Shown here: in pieces, positions 31,776 to 40,904 of the stretch
Position numbering within the stretch: the first letter of the stretch is position 1
Layout of the letters: each line of letters opens with the position of its first letter
DNA from: Thelephora terrestris
Lineage: Eukaryota > Basidiomycota > Agaricomycetes > Thelephorales > Thelephoraceae
NCBI GenBank assembly: GCA_015956445.1
Contig: WIUZ02000024.1
Coordinates: 248,001 to 312,000 of the forward strand
DNA: 64,000 bases
Direction: 5' to 3'
Made by a program: the position numbers and the translations under genes
Notes under the pieces: generated by a model
What the model was told of the DNA's origin: nothing
The model's database searches: none
Seen by the model: the letters and a program-made list of their open reading frames with translations, nothing else

Positions 31776-34700
31776 TCAGCGACTTCGACCTACGCATGGC
31801 ACTCCCGCCAGCGATCCCGACCCTCCAAGCTCTATCGACCGGAAACTGGACGAGACCGGACAATGTCTGGTGCACGAGCCACTTGATTGACCTATTCACT
31901 AACTGCTCCACCAACCCAGGACTTAGAGGCCCAAACACTGACCATCTCCCCATCCTCTCAACGATAGACATCCCACTACCCCGCAACCAACCCAAGCAAT
32001 CGCGAAACTTCCGCGACATTGACTGGAAGGCCTTCAACCAACACCTATCCGACCTCCTCGCCACCCACCCCCAGCCCCGACGCATCACCACCCCCACGGA
32101 ATTCCGATCGTCCCTCGATGTTATCAACAACACGCTGAAAGCCACCATCGAGGATCAGCTCCCCATCAGCAAACCACTACCGCACACCAAGAGATGGTGG
32201 AACAGCGACCTGACAGACCTTCGAAAGAAGAGAAACAGACTAGCTAACGCCGCTTACAGATGGAGAGGCACTCCTGACCACCCCACCCACCAGCAACTCA
32301 AAACCGCCAACAAACAGTACGCTGAGTTGATCGAGAGCGCGAAGAAAGAGCACTGGGAGAACTGGCTAACTAACGCCGCAGAGAGAGACATATGGACGGC
32401 GAACAAATATGCCACTGACCCTCCAACAGACGGTGGACGTACACGCATGCCCACGCTCAACTTCACAGACCCCGAAGGCAACACGAGACGTACCAGCACC
32501 AACCAAGAAAAGAGCAACGCCCTAGCTAACTCCTTCTTCCCCCCCTCCCCCACCGGAGAGACCAGCCATCCCGCACACCCAATACCCGGAACCTGCTAAC
32601 ATATTCCAATTCTTCACCCCTGAACAGATCCGCAAGGCCGCCAAACGTCTTGAAGCCTACAAGGCCCCTGGCCCAGATGGGATCCCAAACGTAGTCCTTA
32701 AAAAGACCATTGACACACTAATCAGGCACGTCTACTATGTTTACAGGGCAATCTTCGAACTCGACATCTACCCCGAAGAATGGAAGGAATCCATCACAGT
32801 GGTGCTGCGCAAACCGGGTAAGCCATCCTACGAGGAACCAAAAGCGTACAGACCCATCGCACTCCTCAACACACTGGGAAAACTCTTTTCCTTGATAGTC
32901 GCTGACGATCTTAGCCACTACTGCGAATCGCGAGAGGTATTCCCCGGCAACCAATTCGGCGGCAGACTAGCCCGAACTACTTCAGACTCGATGCTCCTAC
33001 TGACACACAGAATCAAGGAAGCCTGGAGAAGCAGAAAAGTGGCCTCCATCCTTTTCCTTGATGTACAGGGGGCCTTTCCCAACGTAGTCAAGGAAGTTCT
33101 CATCCACAACATGCGGAAATGTGCTGTGCCAGAACGATACGTACTACTGACCGAGCGAATGCTAACGGGTCGTCGAACCAAACTCTCCTTTGATGACTTC
33201 CTCTCTGACTTCATAGACATCAACAATGGGAACAATCAAGGATGTCCCCTCTCCATGATCTTCTACGCGTTCTACAACGCCGGCCTGCTAGAGATCAGCC
33301 CGCCCACCACAACGGATGAACAGCAATTCGGATACGTCGACGATGTCGCACTGCTCGCCATAGGTAACGACCTCACAGAAACGCACAGTAAGCTCAACGA
33401 CATGATGACGCGAGAGGGCGGAGCCTTCGAGTGGTCAATGACACACAATTCGAAGTTCGAACTGTCCAAACTTGCACTCATGGACTTCTCCACCAGACCG
33501 CACCAACCCACCCCGCTGACACTAACCGACCCTTACACAAATGTCTCGACCACGATTGCTCCATCACTCACATACTGTTTCCTAGGAGTTCTATTTGACC
33601 CCAAGCTAAGATGGAACGCGCAGACGGAACGTGCCAGTCGATCAGCCTCAGCATGGATCAACCTAGTCCGCAGACTCGCTCGTACCTCATCGGACATCTC
33701 CGCCAAAGGTATGAGACAGCTATACACAGCAGTCGCAATCCCCAAGATGTCATACGCGGCCGAAGTTTGGTACACCCTACCGCATCACCCCACCCCCGAC
33801 ACGAAACGTAGACTAGGCTCAATCAAGTTCACACAGAAGCTCATCACAGAACAAAGAAAGGCAGCTATCACCATCCTAGGAGCAATGAGAACCACAGCCG
33901 GTGACGTACTCAGTATCCATGCACACCTCCCCTTCCCACACCTATTATTTCTCAAGGCACTAATCCGTGTCGCGACCCGTCTAGTTACCCTTCCTGCCTG
34001 CCACCCGCTACACAGACCCACCCAACGAGCCGTCAGAGGAGCACCGAAAAGACACCGGAGTCCACTCCACCTGCTTTTTCTCACCACCGCAGTAAAACCG
34101 AAAAACTACGAAACGATCCAAATCACCAGGAGACAACGTAATTACGGCATGCTAGCCAACGTCAAAATAGAGGAGAACAGACAAAAGGCTATCCTCAACG
34201 CACACAACATCCAAGGAACGGCGATATACACTGACGGCTCGGGTTATGAACACAAGATCGGCGCAGCGGCAGTTCTCGTCAGAAACGGCACCACCATCAG
34301 AACACTCAAATACCACCTAGGAAACGAGGAGGAGCATACGGTATACGAGGCGGAGGCAATAGCAGTGACGCTAGCCCTACACATGCTGACAGAACTTAAC
34401 CAACGTATCAACAGAGTCACGATAGGCATGGACAACCAAGTGGTCCTACTCGGCCTACAGAATCAGAAGTCGAAGCCAGGGCACCATATAATGGACAAGA
34501 TACACGACGCCCTACAAGATTTCCAGGCGATGCAAGAGAGGAGGCGAGGAGTCAAGTTGAAAGGATACAGGAAAGGCAAGGGAAGAACAAGACTGGAGGA
34601 CGGGAGCAGAGGTTGGGAAGAGTGGAAGCTGAAGAGATGGTGTCACGTCAAGTTTATATGGACGCCGGGACACGAGGACATAGAGGGCAACGAACTGGCG

Positions 34701-34801
34701 GACGAACAGGCAAAACTCGCAGCGCAAGGCGAATTGAGCGACAAACAAGACCTACCCCCCTTCCTACGAAGGAAACCACTCTGTCAGGGTTGTAGGCCTG
34801 C

Positions 34802-35425
34802 TTACTGTTTGTGGGGCGTTAGAGGATTAGCGGATGGGTGTGGAGTGTCGGGTCGAGTTCGGAAGGGGGTTCCGGGTGTGGAGACGAGAGGAGGGGGAAT
34901 ATCAAGCGAGAGTGGTGACTCTGTTTGATAAGGGTGGACGGGCGAGTTGTAGTCTTGGCAGAATTGATTTAACTGCTGAATGAACGGCTCGAAGTTTTGA
35001 TCGCTGAGTTGTTCGAAGTGAACAAGGTATTCTATAATCGAATAAGGTAGTTCAGTCGGAATGTCCCACCAAAGGACGATGAGAGCAGGGCAGTGAGTGT
35101 GAACGTTGGTGGTTAGATGAACTTTGGGAGAAGGAAAGTAAAAGGCGGGGCTAACGCTGAAATAGACAGTTGCTAGGACACTCTCAGTGAGGTCTGAGTT
35201 CCAAAGGAACTGATGGTCTGCGCCTAGAAGGAAAGGAGGAGTAGTGACTCCTGCGTCGAGGGCAGCGAAGGGACGATAGTAAGGGAAATGAGTTAATAAA
35301 CCGTTGGTACGATTTACTTGGAGACTTCTAATGAGTTTATACTCCCAGATAGATCTCCTGGCGTCGGGGATATTGGGGGGGATGACTGGACTAGTAGAGG
35401 GGAAAGGATTGGGTGCGCTGAACAT
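34802..35425 (-). CDS. uncharacterised ORF of the 2.3-kb insertion, 207 aa
   Basis: An open frame with no recognised domain. It has a Pro/Ser-rich start (MFSAPNPFPSTSPVIPPNIP), then SIWEYKLIRSLQVNRTNGLL, an aromatic stretch (THFPYYRPFAALDAGV), PFLLGADHQFLWNSDLTES and hydrophobic ALIVLWWDIPTELPYSIIEY; the tail is Pro/Thr-rich. No signal peptide. The stop codon lies only 20 bp inside the element end, so the gene fills the right-hand side (minus-strand reading) of the insertion. A TATATAAG box on the same strand near 35,575 lies about 150 bp upstream of the ATG. No intron is needed. It may be element-encoded. Confidence 0.5.
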   Translation of the reverse strand: MFSAPNPFPSTSPVIPPNIPDARRSIWEYKLIRSLQVNRTNGLLTHFPYYRPFAALDAGVTTPPFLLGADHQFLWNSDLTESVLATVYFSVSPAFYFPSPKVHLTTNVHTHCPALIVLWWDIPTELPYSIIEYLVHFEQLSDQNFEPFIQQLNQFCQDYNSPVHPYQTESPLSLDIPPPLVSTPGTPFRTRPDTPHPSANPLTPHKQ

Positions 35426-36083
35426 ACACTGGCAGGAAGATTCCTGCTTTAGGATGAGTTAGAAGGGGTAACACGTGAGGAGAATTCCTCAAGCTTACTT
35501 TGTATTCAGATGGTAGGTAGAGGAGTACAGAAGAGATTGAGAATGGGGAAAAGAAAGGAGCGAACTCTCTTCCTTATATACCCAATCCTCTACAGGAGTC
35601 ATTACTTTACAACGAGTCAAACAGGAATCAACATGGTCTGTGCGTAGTTTAGGGTAGGTTGGGCGAGTCAGGGGAGTGGGGCTCTGGAGCGACGAATGAC
35701 GAAATGAAATAGGGGAACAATAGTAAAGGAGTCATTAGGAGCATAATGGGGATTTCTCACGATCAATGGTGGTAATAGAAGACTGATGGGGATCTCTCGT
35801 GATCGGTGGGGATTTCTCTCGTTTCATGGTGGCAGTAAAATGTGGATGGGGATTTCCCATGATCGATGGGGATTTCTCTGAATTGATGGGATCGCGATTG
35901 GGGTTGAGGGTTCGTTTATCCTAATGAGGATGTTAATGGATAATAAGTTATTGTCTTCCCCTTTTGGTTTTCTTTGAGTCAGGATGTATTTAAGTCAGGG
36001 GGGTTAGTGGTCGTTCCCCTCATCGCCTCTTTTCCACTCCCACAATTACCACTACCACCCCTCTTCTCCAAACATCTACTACT
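35426..36083. promoter_or_regulatory. central divergent promoter region of the 2.3-kb insertion
   Basis: 658 bp between the two divergent start codons. It contains TATATAAG (minus strand, ~35,575) and GTATTTAAG (plus strand, ~35,985) placed suitably for the two ORFs, and a cluster of GATGGGGATTTCTC-type direct repeats between them. No coding signal. A two-way promoter is inferred from layout. Confidence 0.45.
35745..35890. repeat. cluster of GATGGGGATTTCTC / CGTGATCG repeats
   Basis: Six or so copies of (GA/GG)TGGGGATYTCYC occur in about 145 bp, several linked by RYGATCGGT or ACGATCAAT to the next copy. They are interleaved with ATGGTGGYARTARAA. The spacing and repetition look like an array of protein-binding sites between the two promoters of the insertion. 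Confidence 0.6.
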
Positions 36084-36821
36084 ATGTCTGCTTTCGCCGC
36101 CAACAACGTCGTTCTCAACGCCGCCGCCACCCCCTTTACTCCGTCCTTTGAGACGGATGCTCCCTACAACGTGGAGCAGCATCTGTATGACTCCCCTGCC
36201 AACATTGCTCATGACAACAGAGTTGCCGTCGACTTCCTCACCGTTCACAATGCTCCCGCCGAATTCTGGGAGCAAGCTGGGTATGAAGACCCTAGACTTT
36301 CTAGGCCTCAGGCTCAGCCTGGTCATCCTGGAGCCGTCCTTCTGTTGGACGCCATGGAGAGGGAGAGGGAGGATAGGATTTTGAAGCTGGAGAAGCGTGT
36401 GGACCGCATGTACGTCATCATGAGCAGTTTGAACGAGGACTTCTCTCACTTTGCTTTGGAACATTGGGGACCTTTCCAGGCGTCTCTCTTCCGATACTTC
36501 GGACATCAATGCCACGGAGCTTATTGCACCGACCCCCCTTGCAAGTCCCCAGTCATCCCTTCGCCACCGCCAGGATCGGGGCGTTCCTCTCCCTCCATCC
36601 CCTCCCTGGAGTCCTGCCCCAGTTCGCCAGATGGTGGAGAGGTCCCAGAAGAAGAAGAACCGCAAGAGTCCGATGACTCGTTCTGGTCAACGCTGTCGTC
36701 CCTCCGACAAGTCACGTCAGGTTCGGATGAAGTTGAAGGTGGAAGTGGCGGGTCTCCAAGACCGCTATGGGTTCGCCTTAGTGAGCGCAGCCTTGTCGGA
36801 CGTGAAGCGGGAGATGCATGA
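36084..36821 (+). CDS. uncharacterised ORF of the 2.3-kb insertion, 245 aa (acidic frame)
   Basis: The frame begins MSAFAANNVVLNAAATPFTP. It includes a helical region with likely coiled coil (LLLDAMEREREDRILKLEKR, VDRMYVIMSSLNEDFSHFAL) and a Cys/His patch (FGHQCHGAYCTDPPCKSP). The C-terminal third is acidic and Ser-rich. I find no known family. Another frame (36,451-36,987) is open across its 3' half and carries a second Cys/His-rich stretch, so the true C-terminus may come from that frame through an unseen intron or frameshift. Transcribed away from the minus-strand ORF. Translation is likely given the length and the 5' context; the exact end is not settled. Confidence 0.5.
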   Translation: MSAFAANNVVLNAAATPFTPSFETDAPYNVEQHLYDSPANIAHDNRVAVDFLTVHNAPAEFWEQAGYEDPRLSRPQAQPGHPGAVLLLDAMEREREDRILKLEKRVDRMYVIMSSLNEDFSHFALEHWGPFQASLFRYFGHQCHGAYCTDPPCKSPVIPSPPPGSGRSSPSIPSLESCPSSPDGGEVPEEEEPQESDDSFWSTLSSLRQVTSGSDEVEGGSGGSPRPLWVRLSERSLVGREAGDA

Positions 36822-36987
36822 TAGTTTGTATCATGATGTGGAGGGGTGTAGAGAGTGTTGGCAAGATCCGGTGACGCGAGCGTATTCATATTGTCCTGAG
36901 AGCGTACATAATCCTCACCACTTCGCTCATCGTTGCCCGTTTGCTCAGGACTGTGCGTGTGATGTAGATCCTTTTGTTCTTGTCTGA
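36451..36987 (+). CDS. overlapping frame of the 2.3-kb insertion with Cys/His-rich end
   Basis: This frame overlaps the acidic one and continues 166 bp further. Its distinctive part is basic (ERSQKKKNRKSP), then KLKVEVAGLQDRYGFALVSA, ALSDVKREMHDSLYHDVEGC and a Cys/His-rich end (CRECWQDPVT, YCPESVHNPHHFAHRCPFAQ, DCAC). Such spacing could bind zinc. It is either the real 3' coding part of the 36,084 gene (an AG acceptor lies at 36,719-36,720, directly before the VRMKLKVEV stretch) or a separate overlapping gene. I cannot decide from one sequence. Confidence 0.35.
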   Translation: MLWNIGDLSRRLSSDTSDINATELIAPTPLASPQSSLRHRQDRGVPLPPSPPWSPAPVRQMVERSQKKKNRKSPMTRSGQRCRPSDKSRQVRMKLKVEVAGLQDRYGFALVSAALSDVKREMHDSLYHDVEGCRECWQDPVTRAYSYCPESVHNPHHFAHRCPFAQDCACDVDPFVLV

Positions 36988-37637
36988 ATTTGTAGTTCTT
37001 GTTAGCCCTCCTTGTACTATTATTATAGCGAATAAGACCAATGTCTTGAATTACTTGTGTGATTTTGGACACTATGTCACACGTTCGTGACACACTCCCA
37101 GTCAGCATATCTGCAACACGACAACTCCTCAAGAAGGACCTGAAAGCGAGATGGCTCAGAGACTGGGCAGACTCACCACGCCATGACCAAACACACTCCA
37201 TCGACAACTCATTCCCCTCCGACGACTACCTACACATCATCGACCAACTGCGACGTAACCAAGCGAGCCTTCTGACTCAGCTCAGAACGGGACACATTCC
37301 TCTGAACCAGATCCTATTCAGAATCAAACACGCTGAAACGCCCCACTGCCCACACTGCGGACCAGGAGCGATCGAGACCATAACGCACCTCATCTTCTTC
37401 TGTCCACACTATGCCAGAGCAAGGGGGCTGCTCATGGCTAGCGTCAGCAGAAAAGAGTTTACGTCCAAACACCTACTGAGCAGCAGAAAAGGAATCCCGC
37501 ACCTACTCCGTTACGTCAGCGACACCGGTCGCCTGAGGGCAACTTTCGGGGAAGTTCGCCCGAAGGACAATTTCGTCATAAAGGAAAAAGAAGTCAAGGA
37601 GAAGTCGAACGCGAGGACAACTCACCATGAGTCCTAA

Positions 37638-38034
37638 CACATTCGTCGAGGATAACCCATCGACCTTTCAGGCACCCTTTGGGAGTATCGGAAGGGAGGT
37701 TCCTAGTACGACGGGGAGGGCCGACAACCGCCTTACACCAATCCACCGTCCACCGCTAACACACCACAGCTCACCTCTCATCACTCGGGAATTTCCCCTC
37801 ACACAAAACGCTGTTTAGTCCGACTTAGATTCCATTCAACACGCGAACCAAGATCAAGAAGGAGAACGGAGAAGGAAGGACAGGAACGAGGGCGAAAGGA
37901 GGGACGTGCTGAGGGCCATTCCACAACACCGATTACAAGCCATTCTGCCTGAAGGCCAAACCACCTTCCACCCGTCTCACAGATCGCGATGTGTAACATA
38001 GGTTTAATTACCTCCGCACAATAAACTAGCATCG
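37638..38034 (+). other. LINE 3' untranslated region
   Basis: 397 bp between the ORF2 stop and the poly-A tail. No gene. An AATAAA-like signal (CAATAAACTAG) lies about 15 bp before the A-run. Confidence 0.7.
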
Positions 38035-38053
38035 AAAAAAAAAAAAAAAAAAA

Positions 38054-38235
38054 GAACGCGACCCCCGCTACATAGTGGGAATTGGCATCTAAGCTGTTAA
38101 AGGATCACTTTATTCCCACGCGCTCATTCTGATTTCGTACCGCGGACTGGGAACCCTTTAACGCGCTTGATGGCCAAGGTGGTGCGGGATAGCCTTCTCT
38201 CGGGATGCCGAACGCGACCTCAGGACGGTCGCTGG
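38054..38235. repeat. 166-bp tandem repeat, unit 3 (right of the LINE), with 14-bp target duplication
   Basis: It begins with the second copy of the LINE target duplication (38,054-38,067) and the rest of unit 2, then a full further unit from about 38,114 (CCCACGCGCTCATTCTGATT...CCGAACGCGACC). Aligned with the left side, it rebuilds a continuous array of at least three units before the LINE arrived. Confidence 0.85.
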
Positions 38236-38449
38236 CTCGCCTCCCGCTGCGGTCTAGACCGCGTATGGCGGTGGCGGTTTGACCCCTATATCTGATCAGA
38301 TGTCTTTGCTCAACCTCGTCACCGGGAAGATTCTCCACCCGTAGAGTGTGAAGTCGTGGATTCGTATGCAGGATCGCGAGAGAGCCAGATAGCCGTTGTT
38401 GGTATCTTGCCTTTCATCTCCTTTTTCATGCTTGGATTATGACGCCCCA

Positions 38450-39130
38450 GTCTTCACCAGCAATTGTTTTCTGCCCGTCCGCATGCAGTCTTCGCTTGTG
38501 AGAATAAATACAAACGGACGTCAACTTTTTGGTGGCGCAGGGGGAGATTACCGTCCAAGCACAACCCTAGGGCCTCGACTTGTAAGAAATATGTGAGGTG
38601 AAAACGGTACGTTGGTTTACATGTGTCGACGATGCTACTTTCGACCCTTGGCATGTTTCTCTCGAACCATCCCCCCAGACAATTATGTTGCTAAAGCCAG
38701 ATTCAGTTACGACGCTCTGTTAAGTAACAAACATATACCCCTCCCTCAAAGAGGCTGGCACGATAAAACGGGCAGACGCAGACGAACGGTTCATGATATC
38801 TTTGCCTTTGGTGATTTTTATAGTGGTAAAGCACAGCTCACAGAGATACTCCATGGCGACATCGCCGCAGACTTCTTGCACGAAGCCTGTGTGGTGAATA
38901 AATATATTGTCTACTACGAATCTCATCGGTGCATCAAGAGGGGTTCGGTGGACTGGGATGTGCTGGCATCTTTTGGTCGGGTGGAAGTGAGCACCGCCTT
39001 CTGTAATCGTGGTGGCATCCTTCTTGAACCATTTCATAGCCCAGAAGAGGCTTGCTGCTCCAGCCGTCATTACCCTGGTTCGTTACATGCACGAAAGTGG
39101 CTGATCAGTGATCACTCGTTCGCGTCTGCG
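38450..39130 (+). pseudogene. coiled-coil array gene, truncated copy alpha-prime
   Basis: This segment matches 16,700-17,400 (copy alpha): linker ...STTLGPRLV, then the C-terminal module. It lacks the whole coiled-coil N-terminus. Within the module, two extra bases in GTGATTTTTATAGTGGTAAAG shift the frame between GTIKRADADERFMISLPL and YSGKAQLTEILHGDIAADFL. The end is also shortened (HARKWLISDHSFASA). Not expected to be functional. It shows that the alpha-beta order of the left cluster is repeated to the right of the LINE. Confidence 0.75.
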
Positions 39131-39229
39131 TAAATTTACTTCCGCGTAAGTTTCGAGTTTCGAGCCTAGTACCCGGTGTGATCGATTGATCACTTTCTAC
39201 CGCAATCTTCCGCTTCTCCACCTCCAGCC

Positions 39230-40892
39230 ATGGATCAAGGCCACATCGACCCTGAAGTCGCACAAGAAGTGATCGCGCTACTACACAAGAAAGTATCCGG
39301 CCTGAGAACAGAGAATGCTCAACTCCAGGTACGGCCAACCGTGGATCAATCGATCAGGAGTCCCCTACGCAGAATAAAGTGATTTGGACCCGACAGAACC
39401 AACTAAGCAACTCTATCGTGAAGACAGAGGGTGAAGCCCACGGATCCCCGGATGGTAACACTCGACAACTACTGGAAGAGATAGAGCATTGGAAGTCCGA
39501 ACTTGAACGGAGACCGCGTCTGGAGGAGGTTAGCGTTGTCGCTATCCATTGCTTGCTTCCTCAATGTGCGTCAGGTTTCCGCGTTAAAGGAGAAGCTCGA
39601 GAGAAGCAAACAGCGTAAACAAGAATCGGTGGAGTCTTCCCCTCGCTCTGGCTCCGTTGCCGTCCGTTCTCCCGTGATTGACACCTCGCTCAGGAACGAA
39701 ACCTGCAGTCTCAGATAGACCAACTACGGAAGGAGCTCGAAGAGACACAGACTGTGATGCAAGGGGAACGCGCAGTTAGAGAGGCGCTGGAGGAGGTTTG
39801 TCTAGCATCACTTAGGTTGTGGCGACAGCTACCTCATCGTTGCACAGGAAATCCACAAATTGTGCGGTGAGCTGAACAAGAGAACTCAAGAGAAAGAAGA
39901 GGCTCTCTCCCGGCTCAGATGCCAGCAGTCGGTGTGTGGGTTCAATGCTGCTTGTTCGCGGTGCTATAAAACTCGGAAATCTTCAGGATAACTTCGACGT
40001 TTCCAAGTTTCTCCGCGGCACGTTGGAAGAGTTGCCTCCTATGCCCAACCCGGTGGTCGCGGCCAGAGAAGGAGTGCCTAGACCTAGGGGTGTACGTACC
40101 ATCACTGGCTGTTGATTCCATCAATCGGTCTCATCTCCCACTAAAAGGTGACAATAGAAACCAGAAAGTAGGTACTATACCGCTGAACCAGATTTGCCAC
40201 CTGCTGACCTAAAAAAGGGGCAAATCCATCCTTTATGTGAATGGCGACAATACGATCCAATGGGCAAACAAAGGTGGAGGATGTGTGGTACCTTTCCCTC
40301 CGGCCATATACAACGGAAAGACGCACGTCGTGGAGCAATCCCATAATGGAACAGTGGAGAACCGCCCATTTGAGCTCTTTGGGGCCGATGGACATGTCAT
40401 CTACTATGGAACCTACCGCTGCATTAAAGTGGTATCCATGAACTGGGGGGCGCTCATAAGTTGTTTAGGTCAAGAAGTGAGCACGCGGTTCTATTTTTCG
40501 TTGAAAATTTGTCTCTCTAATGAGGTGATCAGTTTTCGAATGCTTTCTTGGAGACAACAGTCATCCAAGATGGCCACGCAGCTCCAGTTACCCGTTCGCT
40601 CATGGAGAGCATGTATAAGAGCGGGATCCTGAAGGCCACTTGTGCGGTGCTCCGATGTGAGGGCTTCGATGAGCATATGGTCATGAAGCAAGCACAGTCT
40701 GCGGCTGGGCCTGTCACCCACAATAGTGAGTGGTTTGCTCTTTTGTTCGTGCGCCAGTGTGTTCACCGGCATACAACAGACGGTAAACGACTGAACTACC
40801 ATGGGGAAGGTTCACAAGGCAAACATAAGAGGGCGAAGTTGACGGGCGGTAAATTGAGAACTCTGGGGGCGCACCGAAATACCAAGAGATAG
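39230..40892 (+). CDS. coiled-coil/NLS array gene, copy beta-prime (right cluster)
   Basis: Exon 1 reads MDQGHIDPEVAQEVIALLHK and KVSGLRTENAQLQ. Later exons carry NTRQLLEEIEHWKSELERRP, VSALKEKLERSKQRKQES, IDQLRKELEETQTVMQGERA, EIHKLCGELNKRTQEKEEAL and FDVSKFLRGTLEELPPMPNP. The C-terminal module is IQWANKGGGCVVPFPPAIYN, YYGTYRCIKVVSMNW and PVTRSLMESMYKSGILKATC. The final exon ends with a longer basic tail (NGKRLNYHGEGSQGKHKRAK then LTGGKLRTL, closing HRNTKR), again two basic clusters. Splice phases look consistent, so the copy is probably intact but more diverged than the left-cluster members. Downstream lies a dead TTL-like gene in the same convergent arrangement as copy delta. Confidence 0.62.
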
Positions 40893-40904
40893 ATAAGACA
40901 CGGT

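Larger units (their letters stand above)
34782..37092 (-). mobile_element. 2.3-kb TG...CA insertion of unknown class (possible very large solo LTR)
   Basis: The insertion is bounded by a 5-bp direct repeat CACTC (34,777-34,781 and 37,093-37,097) in LINE ORF2. Read on the minus strand it begins TGTCACGAACGTGTGACATA and ends CAACCCTGACA, so the tips are TG...CA with a five-base inverted match (TGTCA/TGACA). Five-base duplications and TG...CA ends are the signature of LTR-retrotransposon integration, but there is no gag-pol and no pair of LTRs, which leaves a solo LTR of exceptional length or an unknown element. It carries two divergent ORFs around a repeat-rich central promoter-like region, all described separately. 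Confidence 0.7.
30722..37637 (+). pseudogene. LINE ORF2 (APE endonuclease - reverse transcriptase - RNase H), broken
   Basis: Coding pieces are 30,722-31,274, 31,779-32,599, 32,600-34,781 and 37,098-37,637. The endonuclease shows LLLQEPW, LLGDFNRHH and TDHLPI, with the 501-bp element inserted between the second and third motifs. The frame then slips in a C/T homopolymer near 32,536-32,555, just before ANIFQFFTPEQIRKAA. The reverse transcriptase carries YRPIALLNTLGKLFSLI, ILFLDVQGAFPNV, NNGNNQGCPLSMIFYAF and FGYVDDVAL. RNase H has AIYTDGSG, YEAEAIAV, MDNQV and WTPGHEDIEGNELAD. The 2.3-kb insertion splits the protein after PPFLRRKPL. The C-terminal piece ends in a Cys/His cluster (CPHCGPGAIETITHLIFFC), usual for this class. 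Confidence 0.92.
28966..38053 (+). mobile_element. non-LTR retrotransposon (LINE, I/Tad-like with RNase H), disrupted
   Basis: A 9,088-bp insertion flanked by a perfect 14-bp target duplication (GAACGCGACCCCCG at 28,952-28,965 and 38,054-38,067) and ending in 19 A residues (38,035-38,053). It carries ORF1 with zinc knuckles and ORF2 with an APE-type endonuclease, a reverse transcriptase with YVDD and an RNase H, as in I/Tad-type fungal LINEs. Two later insertions (31,275-31,775 and 34,782-37,092) and a frameshift near 32,545 make it inactive; without the insertions it is about 6.3 kb. The 5' leader is 28,966-29,109 and the 3' UTR runs from 37,638 to the tail. Confidence 0.95.

Noticed and set aside
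34782-37092. hAT-type DNA transposon
   Set aside because: hAT elements leave 8-bp duplications and carry a transposase; here the duplication is 5 bp and the tips are TG...CA.
28704-38235. CRISPR array for the regularly repeated units
   Set aside because: The genome is eukaryotic, the units are 166 bp and similar throughout, with no repeat-spacer alternation.
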